From the NCBI RefSeq assembly GCF_005250615.1, contig NZ_SULM01000005.1:186001-250000 (forward strand): DNA of 64,000 nt. Direction: 5' to 3'. This document shows, in pieces, positions 35,212 to 42,927 of this stretch (position 1 is its first letter; every line of letters begins with the position of its first letter). This stretch comes from Pseudomonas rhizoryzae (GTDB lineage: Bacteria > Pseudomonadota > Gammaproteobacteria > Pseudomonadales > Pseudomonadaceae). The translations under genes were made by a program, and so were the position numbers. A model generated the notes under the pieces. It searched no databases, had not been told where the DNA came from, and worked only from the letters and a program-made list of their open reading frames with translations.

Positions 35212-36600
35212 ATGACAATAAGTGTGGAAGATAACCCCAACGCTTCGCAGCGTCCGCGCGTGCTCAAAGCGGTATTCATCTCGGTGATCGGACAAATATT
35301 GGAATGGTACGATTTCTTTCTCTACGGAACGGCCGCGGCCTTGGTCTTCGGCGAATTGTTCTTCCCCATCGATGAAGATCCGCTGACCGGTATCATCGCC
35401 GCCTATGGTGGCCTGGCGCTGGGCTTCATCGCGCGCCCGGTGGGCGGCATCCTCTGCGGTCACCTCGGCGATCGCTATGGCCGCAAGGTGGTGCTGACCC
35501 TCACCCTCGCCGCCATGGGCGCCGCGACCTTCCTCATGGGTCTGCTGCCCACCTACCAGAGCATCGGGATCGCCGCGCCCATCCTGCTGATCCTGTTGCG
35601 GCTGGTGCAGGGGCTGGCGGCCGGTGGCGAGTGGAGCGGCAGCATCCTGGTGATCACCGAGAACACCCACCGCAGCCAGCGGGGCCGGTTTTCCGCCTGG
35701 GCCCCATGCGGCGCCGTGGTGGGCTTCGCGCTGTCCACCGGTGCCTTCCTGCTCGCCGAGACGATCTCCGGACCAGCGTTCCTGACCTGGGGTTGGCGAC
35801 TGCCCTTCCTGTTCAGCGTCGTGTTGATCGGCGTCGGGCTGTATTTGCGTAGCCACATGCACGAAAGCCATGAGTTCGCTCAGGTCGCGGATCAGGGCAA
35901 GGCCGCCCAGGCACCGATCATGGAGGTGCTGCGCCGCCATCCCCGCCAGGTGTTGATGATCTTCGGCCTGCGGCTGGGCGAAGGCTGTGCCTCCTGGATG
36001 TATTTCACCTTCTCCATCGCCTACGGCAAGTTCCTGGGGCTTTCCAACACCTTCGTGCTGAGCGCCCTGACCTTCTCCATGCTGCTGATGATTCCCTGCG
36101 CGCTGCTGGCCGGCTATGCCTGCGATCGCATCGGCCGCAAGCCGGTATACCTGGCCGGCGCCCTGGGCATGTTGTTTCTCGCCTATCCGCTGTTCCTGAT
36201 GTTCGAATCCGGTATGCCCTGGCTCATCGTCACCGGCCTGGTGCTGGCCAATGGTGTGGTACTTGGCCTACTCGAAGGCGCGCAGCCCGCCTATATCAGC
36301 GAACTGCTGCCGGCACGGCTGCGCTTCTCCGGCCTGGGCATCGGTCGGGAAGTGGCATCCGTGCTGGGCGGCGGACTGGCGCCGATCATCGCCACCGCGC
36401 TGCTGGCGCACTATCGCGCGCCAGAACCCATCGCCCTGTACCTGGGCTGCATGGCCTTGATCACCGTGATCGCCACCCTCTTCACGCCCGAGACCTACAC
36501 CCGCCAGCAGCGCCTGGAAGACCGAGCGGCGTCCACGGCAAGACAGCAGCCCGCGCAGGCACAGCCCTATCCCCCATCGGGGTCGGCCATCACCCCCTGA
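35212..36600 (+). CDS. MFS transporter, metabolite:H+ symporter (MHS) family
   Basis: A 462-residue, twelve-helix symporter with MHS hallmarks ILEWYDFFLYGTAAAL, GGILCGHLGDRYGRK and LVQGLAAGGEWSGSILV. Paralogue of the transporter at 24448-25791 but clearly diverged. Divergent from the NodD/LinR-like regulator, so it is likely induced by an aromatic acid. Such transporters are recurring parts of iac clusters. The N-terminal patch is more AT-rich than the rest. Confidence 0.87.
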   Translation: MTISVEDNPNASQRPRVLKAVFISVIGQILEWYDFFLYGTAAALVFGELFFPIDEDPLTGIIAAYGGLALGFIARPVGGILCGHLGDRYGRKVVLTLTLAAMGAATFLMGLLPTYQSIGIAAPILLILLRLVQGLAAGGEWSGSILVITENTHRSQRGRFSAWAPCGAVVGFALSTGAFLLAETISGPAFLTWGWRLPFLFSVVLIGVGLYLRSHMHESHEFAQVADQGKAAQAPIMEVLRRHPRQVLMIFGLRLGEGCASWMYFTFSIAYGKFLGLSNTFVLSALTFSMLLMIPCALLAGYACDRIGRKPVYLAGALGMLFLAYPLFLMFESGMPWLIVTGLVLANGVVLGLLEGAQPAYISELLPARLRFSGLGIGREVASVLGGGLAPIIATALLAHYRAPEPIALYLGCMALITVIATLFTPETYTRQQRLEDRAASTARQQPAQAQPYPPSGSAITP

Positions 36601-36668
36601 TTGCTGGCGAACAAGCCTCGGCCCACGCCACTGGGCCCGCTCCGATCACTGGAATCGACAGTACCCTG

Positions 36669-37739
36669 ATGAATCGCTCGCAACGCAACATTCCGTGGCT
36701 ACCGCTACTGGGCATAGGCGCCATCGTCGGTGGCCTGGCCCTTGCCTTCGCCTGGACCACCGGGCTGGTGGGGAGCCGGGTCACCACCCGCACCTTCCTC
36801 GGCGAAAGCCTGAACGACTTCGAGCCGGGCTACCGGCGTGCTCACGGCAAGGGGGTCTGCTTCGTCGGCGTCTTTCGCAGCAGTGGCGCCGCGGCTGAGC
36901 TGTCCCAGGCTAGGGTCTTCTCCCAGGCGGCGCTGCCCGTCATCGGACGCTTCTCCATAGGAGCCGTGGATCCCCATGCAGCGGACAACTCCACCGCCAC
37001 GGTCAGCATGGCACTGCTCCTGACTGCCGATGACCACTCCCAGTGGCGCATGAAGCTCAATAACGCGCCCTACTTCGATACCCATAGTCCGGAAGGTTTT
37101 CTCGCCCAACGCCAGGCGTTCGCACCTGATCCACTAACCGGCAAGCCCGACCCGGCGCAGGTCGCCGCCTTCCTCGCGGCCTACCCCGAAGCGCGCAAGG
37201 CCATCGAACACAAGGCCACCGCGCCCTGGCCCAGCAGCTTCGCCGGAGCCCAGTACAACGTCATCAACGCCTTCATCCTGGTCACGGCGGATGGCAAGCG
37301 CCAACCGGTGCGCTGGTTCATGCGTCCCCACGCGGCCTTCGTTGGCTTCTCTGGCGAGCAACGCAGCCAGGCGCGTCACGACGCACTGTTCGAGGACCTG
37401 GCCCACCGGCTGCACAAGGGACCGCTCTATTGGGACCTGGTCCTGAAGCTCGCCGAGCCTGGTGATCCGGTCGACGATCCCTCGCAGCCTTGGCCTGCGG
37501 AGCGCCGGCAGGTGGTGGCCGGTAACCTGGAGGTGCGTCACGTGGCCGATCAACGCCTGGGCGGCTGTCGCGACGTCAACTTCGACCCCACGCTGGTGCC
37601 TGCCGGTATCGAGCTGTCCAAGGATCCGGTCCTGGCCGCCCGTGCCGGCATCTATTCGCACTCCTACAACGCCCGCTTGCGCGAGATCGCCCTGGGCAAG
37701 GCGAGCGATGCCGTGGGCGAGCAGGAAACCAGCCCATGA
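36669..37739 (+). CDS. Membrane-anchored catalase-family peroxidase (SrpA-like)
   Basis: A 356-residue protein with an N-terminal membrane anchor (about residues 9-30) and the core of a catalase-related peroxidase. The distal His is in YRRAHGKGVCFVGVF, the proximal heme Tyr in YSHSYNARL, with the asparagine near WRMKLNN. The C-terminal domain of true catalases is absent. Role: peroxide detoxification at the periplasmic side. The gene overlaps the cytochrome b561 gene by four bases, which likely donates electrons. Confidence 0.87.
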   Translation: MNRSQRNIPWLPLLGIGAIVGGLALAFAWTTGLVGSRVTTRTFLGESLNDFEPGYRRAHGKGVCFVGVFRSSGAAAELSQARVFSQAALPVIGRFSIGAVDPHAADNSTATVSMALLLTADDHSQWRMKLNNAPYFDTHSPEGFLAQRQAFAPDPLTGKPDPAQVAAFLAAYPEARKAIEHKATAPWPSSFAGAQYNVINAFILVTADGKRQPVRWFMRPHAAFVGFSGEQRSQARHDALFEDLAHRLHKGPLYWDLVLKLAEPGDPVDDPSQPWPAERRQVVAGNLEVRHVADQRLGGCRDVNFDPTLVPAGIELSKDPVLAARAGIYSHSYNARLREIALGKASDAVGEQETSP

Positions 37740-38290
37740 ACCACTCGCCCACGCATTTCAACGGCCTCGCCCGCGCGCTGCACTGGCTGATGGCCGTCGC
37801 GATCCTCGCCATGCTGTTCATCGGTGCCGGCATGATGACCTCCCTGACCTGGCGGCCCTGGTTGATCGATCTGCACCAGCCGCTCGGCATCGCTATCCTG
37901 CTGCTAGCCCTGCTACGCCTGGCCAACCGGCTGCTGCGTCCCGTTCCCGAGCTGCCCTCCCACCTGCCGCGCTGGCAGGTCAGCGCGGCCCTGGCCTCGC
38001 ATTGGCTGCTCTATCTGCTGATGATCTGCCTGCCCTTGCTGGGTTGGGCCGTGCGCTCAGCCGGTAACTGGCCGGTCACCCTGGCACCTGGCTGGTATCT
38101 ACCCGTCATCGTCGCCCCGAACAGCACGCTCTATGCCTGGTTGCGCCTGGCACACGGGGTGTTCGCCTGGTTGCTGTTCGTGGTGATCCTCGGCCATCTT
38201 GGCGCCGCCCTGGTGCACGCCTGGATTCATCGCGATGGCGTCTTCTCCAGCATGGCGCGCGGCCAGAAGAAAGCTGAGGTCGAGGCCTAG
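37736..38290 (+). CDS. Cytochrome b561
   Basis: A 184-residue integral membrane heme b protein with four helices. Histidine ligands lie in RALHWLMAV, LHQPLGIAI, ASHWLLYLL and LAHGVFAWL, the two-heme pattern of bacterial b561. It is translationally coupled to the peroxidase gene (ATGA overlap) and probably reduces it from the quinone pool. This pairing occurs in many pseudomonads. Confidence 0.9.
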   Translation: MNHSPTHFNGLARALHWLMAVAILAMLFIGAGMMTSLTWRPWLIDLHQPLGIAILLLALLRLANRLLRPVPELPSHLPRWQVSAALASHWLLYLLMICLPLLGWAVRSAGNWPVTLAPGWYLPVIVAPNSTLYAWLRLAHGVFAWLLFVVILGHLGAALVHAWIHRDGVFSSMARGQKKAEVEA

Positions 38291-38393
38291 GGTTGGTAGC
38301 CTCTGAGGGCCACGGTTCGCCTCAGGCGAGGCCGTTCAAGGATCAGGTAGAAAACCCTGCCTTGGGGCTTGATCGCACTTTCCGCCAGGCATG

Positions 38394-38416
38394 AAAAAAG
38401 GGAGCACTAGGCTCCC
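38394..38416 (-). terminator. Intrinsic terminator of the candidate small RNA
   Basis: On the minus strand GGGAGC-CTAGT-GCTCCC followed by six T (38399-38394). Textbook Rho-independent terminator. It does not follow a minus-strand protein gene directly (tus ends 380 bp away), which fits an independent small transcript. Confidence 0.8.
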
Positions 38417-38613
38417 CCATCCAAATACGCCGTTGCCCTCTTGTTCTTGTTGTCGGACGCCAACGTGATCGATTGTCAGTACGCCCCACCAGGGGGTGGG
38501 AAGTGAACAGATTACTTTGGTCACTCAAGAGAGCTCCAAAATGATCTGTTCGCGAGCCTCGGCCTTCTTGTTTTTGTTGTGGGCTGTTAGCGGCGCATCT
38601 TGTTGTTCTTGTG
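38394..38613 (-). ncRNA. Candidate CrcZ/CrcY-type Hfq-sequestering small RNA
   Basis: About 220 nt on the minus strand with no coding frame. From the predicted 5' end it opens with a CA motif (CACAAGAACAACAAG, to 38599), repeats it at 38583-38566 (CCACAACAAAAACAAG) and 38454-38438 (GACAACAAGAACAAGAG), and ends in a strong intrinsic terminator. A textbook sigma-54 promoter lies immediately upstream. CrcZ, CrcY and CrcX have exactly this build: a CbrB/sigma-54 promoter and several AAnAAnAA motifs that titrate Hfq/Crc and relieve carbon catabolite repression. It is shorter than known CrcZ (about 400 nt in P. aeruginosa). Neighbours are not the usual cbrB/pcnB. Strong candidate but never tested here. 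Confidence 0.72.
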
Positions 38614-38622
38614 CCAATAATA

Positions 38623-38640
38623 AAGCAGGCACTGTGCCAA
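38623..38640 (-). promoter_or_regulatory. Sigma-54 promoter (GG-N10-GC)
   Basis: Minus strand TTGGCACAGTGCCTGCTT: -24 GG at 38638-38637 and -12 GC at 38626-38625 with the obligatory ten bases between. Matches TTGGCAC-N5-TTGC consensus closely; predicted start near 38613. Confidence 0.75.
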
Positions 38641-38715
38641 CATTTTCAACTCATTGAATTAAAAGGAATTATTAAAAAATACTGCTATTTCGCAACAGCT
38701 GGACCTTAAGATTTC

Positions 38716-38772
38716 GTTACCTTTCCACTCGCTGGCGAAGGATCTGGTTACGACACCGAAGCATCCGGTAAC
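38716..38772 (-). promoter_or_regulatory. GTTAC/GTAAC repeats upstream of the sigma-54 promoter (enhancer-like)
   Basis: GTTAC at 38716-38720 and 38747-38751, inverted GTAAC at 38768-38772, spaced 31 and 21 bp (about three and two turns of the helix). They lie 80-130 bp upstream of the promoter, where a sigma-54 activator binds. CbrB sites are reported to contain GTTAC half-sites; identity of the activator is inferred. Confidence 0.5.
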
Positions 38773-38794
38773 GCCCTGAGCACTCGGGTGGCCG

Positions 38795-39748
38795 TCACCG
38801 GCTATAGGTGGATCTCTTGAGGGTCGCTTCGTTGTGCCGCTGCGCGACCGGTCGCTCCGGGTTCTCGGTGGGCAGGTACAGCAATCGCGTTGCCAGTACT
38901 TCGCGACGAGGCTTAATATCGGGTCGCAGCGCGCCGCGCTGGGTGCGATCGAAATCCCGCAAATCCACTACCTGCATGCCATCCTGGGCCGGTACTACGA
39001 ATACCGGCAGATTCGCGTGGATCATGGCGTCGTAGCGGCTCTCTTCACCGAACCAGAGCATCGCGCGCGGATGTGGCGCGATCTTCTTGTGCCTGACCAG
39101 GATGTCATCGTCCGCCATCCGATTGAGCGCCTGGTGCTCCTGCCATTCCGGTGTGCGATCGAGGGCGATCCGTTCACGGTCCGCACGGGCCAGGGCCAGG
39201 GTCTTCAATTGCTCCCTTACCTTCGCCACCTTGACGCGCTCACCGCCAGAGGTATGACCGGCCCAGGTAAAGGTCAGCTGCCGCACCGGATCGGGAAAGC
39301 CCTGGACCTTGCGGATCAGCTGCTTGGTATTGAACGCCCCACCCAAGGCCTTGCGCATGATCCGCGGACGCGCCTCTGGAGCCAGCTCCAGTTCCAGGCG
39401 CGTCTGTTCGATCGCCGCGCTGAAAGCGCTCTTGCAGGTGTTGATGGCCAGGATTTCCTCGACCAGAGGCTCGGCGAGCGCGATGTAGCCTGGCAGCCGG
39501 CTCACCGTGCCCGGCGCCTGGCCAGGCTGCAGGTGAAAGGCCAGCAAGGCCTCCTGGGTGAGCGCCACCGCCTCTGCGCCATCGAAGACTTCCACGGCGA
39601 TGTGATCCGGCACCCGCTGCTGAGCCAGCAGCGGCAATCGCCAGACCTGAGCAGCCACCACCCTGCTCGGCCATAGCTCGTTGAAGGCGCTGATGGTGCT
39701 CTTGAGGGTCTCGAAGGCGTTCTTGATGTCTTCGTACATGGGCCGCAT
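38795..39748 (-). CDS. tus: Tus-like DNA replication terminus site-binding protein
   Basis: A 317-residue protein that matches E. coli Tus in order and spacing: VSRLPGYIALAEPLVEEILAINT near residue 90 (Tus has VRLPG ... HIQHINK), RKVQGFPDPVRQLTFTWAGH (Tus TVLHDPATLRFGWANKH), and HPRAMLWFGEESRYDAMIHANLPVFVV followed by PRREVLATRLLYLP (Tus ends RLIIPRLHLY). Tus binds Ter sites and blocks replication forks in one direction. Start ATG 39748 has AGG five bases upstream; ATG 39739 is possible. A distant match read by eye, but consistent along the length. Confidence 0.8.
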   Translation of the reverse strand: MRPMYEDIKNAFETLKSTISAFNELWPSRVVAAQVWRLPLLAQQRVPDHIAVEVFDGAEAVALTQEALLAFHLQPGQAPGTVSRLPGYIALAEPLVEEILAINTCKSAFSAAIEQTRLELELAPEARPRIMRKALGGAFNTKQLIRKVQGFPDPVRQLTFTWAGHTSGGERVKVAKVREQLKTLALARADRERIALDRTPEWQEHQALNRMADDDILVRHKKIAPHPRAMLWFGEESRYDAMIHANLPVFVVPAQDGMQVVDLRDFDRTQRGALRPDIKPRREVLATRLLYLPTENPERPVAQRHNEATLKRSTYSR

Positions 39749-39839
39749 CCAACCTAATGACTACTAGATTGTAGCATTTAGCGCCATTTTCTCCTCCTTC
39801 TTGTTAACTTAGGCAGAGGATTGCAGTTAATTCTTTCAA
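39749..39839. promoter_or_regulatory. Leader region of tus with a Ter-like sequence
   Basis: GATTGTAGCATTT (39767-39779) shares TTGTA and C with the Ter core TTGTAACTAAA, lying 20-30 bp before the tus start as TerB does in E. coli. Several mismatches, so it is only suggestive. Confidence 0.25.
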
Positions 39840-41414
39840 TCATACAGGGGTGGTATTATTTTCCATAGGCTTCAGTAGCTGCGCGAATTGGGCCTCGCCA
39901 TCCTGGTTGCGCAAGGTGACCTTCAACTCGGCCGATTCGCCGTCGATCTCCACTTCCCCAAAGAATTGGAATTTGCTCAAGGGCGAGGTGTTTGGCTGCG
40001 GTGGCGCCTTCTGGAATACCACGCTGGGACCAAAGGTGGCATCCAACGGATTCGGTCCGAAGCTACCGGCGTTGAGCGGACCAGCGACGAACTCCCAGAA
40101 GGGGTCGAATGCCTGGAAGGCCGCCCGATCCGGGTGGTAATGGTGAGCCGCGCAATAATGCACGTCGGCGGTCAACCAGAGGGTATTGCGGATTTGCTGG
40201 CGGGCAATGAACCCCAGCAGCTCGGCTATCTCCAGTTCACGCCCCTTGGGTTGGCCGGGATCGCCATTGGCGATGGCCTCCCAACGCGGCTGCCCCTGAT
40301 CGTCCTTGCCGTCCGGCACCTGCAGTCCGATGGGCATGTCGGCGGCGATCACCTTCCAGGTGGCCCGCGATGACTGCAACTCCTGCTTGAGCCAGTCCAG
40401 TTGCTCGCGCCCCAGGAACGCCCCCTTCCCGCTCGCGTCATCTCCCAGATTGCTGTCGTTACCGGCGCGATAGCTGCGCATATCCAGGACGAAAACGTCC
40501 AGTAGTGGACCGTAGGCGATCCTCCGGTAGATGCGCCCTGCCCCATCGGCGGAAACACCGCGCATGGGGGCGTATTCCAGGAAGGCCTGGCGAGAACGGC
40601 CGCTGAGGACACCGATATCCTTGACCTTGTAGCGATCGTCCAGCTGCTTGCTTGGCGACCAGTTGTTGGTGGTCTCGTGGTCATCCCATTGCCAGACCTG
40701 GGGCACCTCGGCATTGAACCGCCGCAGGTGGTCATCCATCAGGTTGTAGCGATAGTTGCCGCGGAACTCGTCGAGCGTCTCGGCCACCTTGCTCTTGGCT
40801 TCCGTGGTGACGTTGCGCCAGATGCGGCCCTCTTCCACGGTCAATTGGGCCGGCACCGGGCCGTCGGCATAGATGGTATCGCCGCTGTGCAGGAAGAAAT
40901 CCGGACGGCGCTCGCGCATGGCTTGGTAGATGCGCATACCGCCGATATCGGGATTGATCCCGAAGCCCTGCCCCACGGTATCGCCACCCCAGACGAATCT
41001 GATGTCGCCACGCTGCGTCGGTGCCGAGCGCAGGTGCCCGGCGACCGGCTCACTGAGCGCGCCGGTATCCACGTCCTCGAAGCGGACCCGGTAGAAGATG
41101 TGCTGATCGGCGGGCAGCCCGGCGAGATCGAGACGGGCCGTATAGTCCTGCGCCGCCGTGGTTACCGGCCCCAGCACCTTGCGCGGCGAGCGGAAACTCG
41201 CCTGGGTATCCCACTCCACCAGCAGGCGTGCCGGACGATCCGTCCGGCTCCAGATCAGGGCCCGATCCTGGGTCACATCCCCGGCCTGGACGCCGTCGGT
41301 CACGACAGGCCGGCCGGAGGGCGCCGCCCAGGTACGGGAGCCCAGGGCCGGTAACAACAGCGTCGCGCCCAGGCCTTGCAGGACACGGCGGCGATCAGGA
41401 CGAATCAGGGACAT
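39840..41414 (-). CDS. phoD: Alkaline phosphatase D (PhoD family phosphoesterase)
   Basis: A 524-residue Tat-exported phosphodiesterase/monoesterase. Twin-arginine signal RPDRRRVLQGLGATLLLPALG, N-terminal Fn3-like Ig domain, then the metal motifs WGGDTVGQG, FFLHSGDTIYADG, QWDDHETTNNW, and a C-terminal metal-binding H (LTADVHYCAAH). PhoD frees phosphate from phosphodiesters in the periplasm. A Pho box stands in its promoter, so PhoB control is likely. Upstream gene order (aroA divergent) is not the usual pho locus. Confidence 0.92.
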   Translation of the reverse strand: MSLIRPDRRRVLQGLGATLLLPALGSRTWAAPSGRPVVTDGVQAGDVTQDRALIWSRTDRPARLLVEWDTQASFRSPRKVLGPVTTAAQDYTARLDLAGLPADQHIFYRVRFEDVDTGALSEPVAGHLRSAPTQRGDIRFVWGGDTVGQGFGINPDIGGMRIYQAMRERRPDFFLHSGDTIYADGPVPAQLTVEEGRIWRNVTTEAKSKVAETLDEFRGNYRYNLMDDHLRRFNAEVPQVWQWDDHETTNNWSPSKQLDDRYKVKDIGVLSGRSRQAFLEYAPMRGVSADGAGRIYRRIAYGPLLDVFVLDMRSYRAGNDSNLGDDASGKGAFLGREQLDWLKQELQSSRATWKVIAADMPIGLQVPDGKDDQGQPRWEAIANGDPGQPKGRELEIAELLGFIARQQIRNTLWLTADVHYCAAHHYHPDRAAFQAFDPFWEFVAGPLNAGSFGPNPLDATFGPSVVFQKAPPQPNTSPLSKFQFFGEVEIDGESAELKVTLRNQDGEAQFAQLLKPMENNTTPV

Positions 41415-41458
41415 GGCAAGCTCCTCAGGTAGAAAACAGCTAGCACTACCCCGACCTG

Positions 41459-41476
41459 ATGACTCGTTCGTGACAG
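41459..41476 (-). promoter_or_regulatory. Pho box upstream of phoD
   Basis: Minus strand CTGTCACGAACGAGTCAT: two heptamers (CTGTCAC, GAGTCAT) separated by four bases, matching CTGTCAY-N4-CTGTCAY with two mismatches. It is 45-62 bases before the phoD start, a normal PhoB activator position. Confidence 0.65.
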
Positions 41477-41620
41477 CAGAGGGTGGACGACGATCCGATC
41501 ACAACTATAGGGGTGGTATTACCCAACAAGCCGCCTGGGCCTGAGCCGCGTGAAATGGCATCATGGCGCCCTTGTTGCGATCCGCCGCCATGGCCTGTCG
41601 CGAAGTTGCTTGGAGCCCTC

Positions 41621-42889
41621 ATGTCTGCCAGACCCTACATCACCGTTACCCCCCCCAACGCTGCGCTGAAGGGGCGGATCGCCCCGCCCGGCTCCAAGTC
41701 CATCACCAACCGCGCCCTGCTCCTGGCAGCCCTGGCGAAGGGCACGAGTCGGCTGACCGGCGCACTGAAGAGCGATGACACCCGCCATATGTCCGAGGCC
41801 CTGCGGCTGATGGGGGTCACCATCGAGGAACCGGATGCCACCACCTTCGTGGTGACCAGCTCCGGTCGCCTGCAGCAGCCCTCCCAACCGCTGTTCCTCG
41901 GCAACGCTGGCACCGCGGTGCGCTTCCTCACCGCGGCGGTGGCGACCGTCGATGGCGCCGTCACCCTGACCGGCGACGCCTATATGCAGAAGCGCCCCAT
42001 CGCCCCCCTGCTCGACACCCTGAACGCCAATGGCATCCAGGTCGCAGCCCCGACGGGCTGCCCGCCGGTGACGGTACAGGGGCAGGGGCGCCTCACCGCC
42101 CGGCGTTTCGAGGTCGATGCCGGGCTGTCCAGCCAGTACGTCTCGGCATTGTTGATGCTGGCCGCCCTGGGCAGCGAGCCCGTGGACGTCGCCTTGCGCG
42201 GTAGCGAGATCGGCGCTCGTGGCTATGTCGATCTGACCGTGGCCGCCATGCGCGCCTTCGGTGCCGAGGTGGAGCAACTCGATGCCGCGACCTGGCGGGT
42301 CGCCCCGACCGGCTACGTCGCCCGCGACTATTTCATCGAGCCGGATGCCTCGGCCGCCACCTACCTCTGGGCCGCTCAGGCACTGACCGGCGGCGCCATC
42401 GACCTGGGGGTCGCCGACGATGGCTTCACCCAGCCCGATGCCAAGGCCCGCGAATACATCGCCGCCTTCCCGCAACTGCCGGCCGTGATCGATGGCTCCC
42501 AGATGCAGGACGCCATTCCCACGCTGGCCGTGGTGGCGGCCTTCAACGAAACGCCGGTGCGTTTCGTGGGGCTGGCCAACCTGCGCGTGAAAGAGTGCGA
42601 CCGGGTAGCCGCGCTGCACGATGGTCTGAATGCCATCCGCCCCGGCCTGGCCAGCGTGGAAGGTGACGACCTGCTGGTGGCGGCCGATCCGGCCTTGGCG
42701 GGCAGCCAGGTCGACGCAGTAATCGAAACCCACGCCGATCACCGCATCGCCATGTGCTTCGCCCTGGCCGGACTCAAAATCGCGGGCATCCGCATTCTCG
42801 ATCCGGAATGTGTCGGCAAGACCTATCCTGAGTACTGGAATGCCCTGCGCAGTTTGAATGTCCAACTGCACGAGGGTGTCGAGGCCTAA
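41621..42889 (+). CDS. aroA: Stand-alone 3-phosphoshikimate 1-carboxyvinyltransferase (EPSP synthase)
   Basis: A 422-residue enzyme joining PEP and shikimate-3-phosphate in chorismate synthesis. Signature PPGSKSITNRALLLAAL (residues 22-38), NAGTAVRFLTAA (95-106), RVKECDRVAA, and the C-terminal HADHRIAM. The PEP-loop reads GTAVRFL where E. coli has GTAMRPL, so the residue at E. coli Pro101 is Phe102, as in fungal AROM-type enzymes. In Pseudomonas aroA is normally fused after tyrA; this separate copy is likely an extra. ATG 41621 begins the domain. Hybrid kinase follows after 38 bp. Confidence 0.9.
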   Translation: MSARPYITVTPPNAALKGRIAPPGSKSITNRALLLAALAKGTSRLTGALKSDDTRHMSEALRLMGVTIEEPDATTFVVTSSGRLQQPSQPLFLGNAGTAVRFLTAAVATVDGAVTLTGDAYMQKRPIAPLLDTLNANGIQVAAPTGCPPVTVQGQGRLTARRFEVDAGLSSQYVSALLMLAALGSEPVDVALRGSEIGARGYVDLTVAAMRAFGAEVEQLDAATWRVAPTGYVARDYFIEPDASAATYLWAAQALTGGAIDLGVADDGFTQPDAKAREYIAAFPQLPAVIDGSQMQDAIPTLAVVAAFNETPVRFVGLANLRVKECDRVAALHDGLNAIRPGLASVEGDDLLVAADPALAGSQVDAVIETHADHRIAMCFALAGLKIAGIRILDPECVGKTYPEYWNALRSLNVQLHEGVEA

Positions 42890-42927
42890 CCGCCACTTGC
42901 CGCAGGCCAGTCCAAGGGAATCCCTGA

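Noticed and set aside
38336-38528. Short minus-strand frames of about 60 codons in the small-RNA interval
   Set aside because: They cross the terminator, lack ribosome sites and have unlikely composition; the RNA signals explain the interval better.
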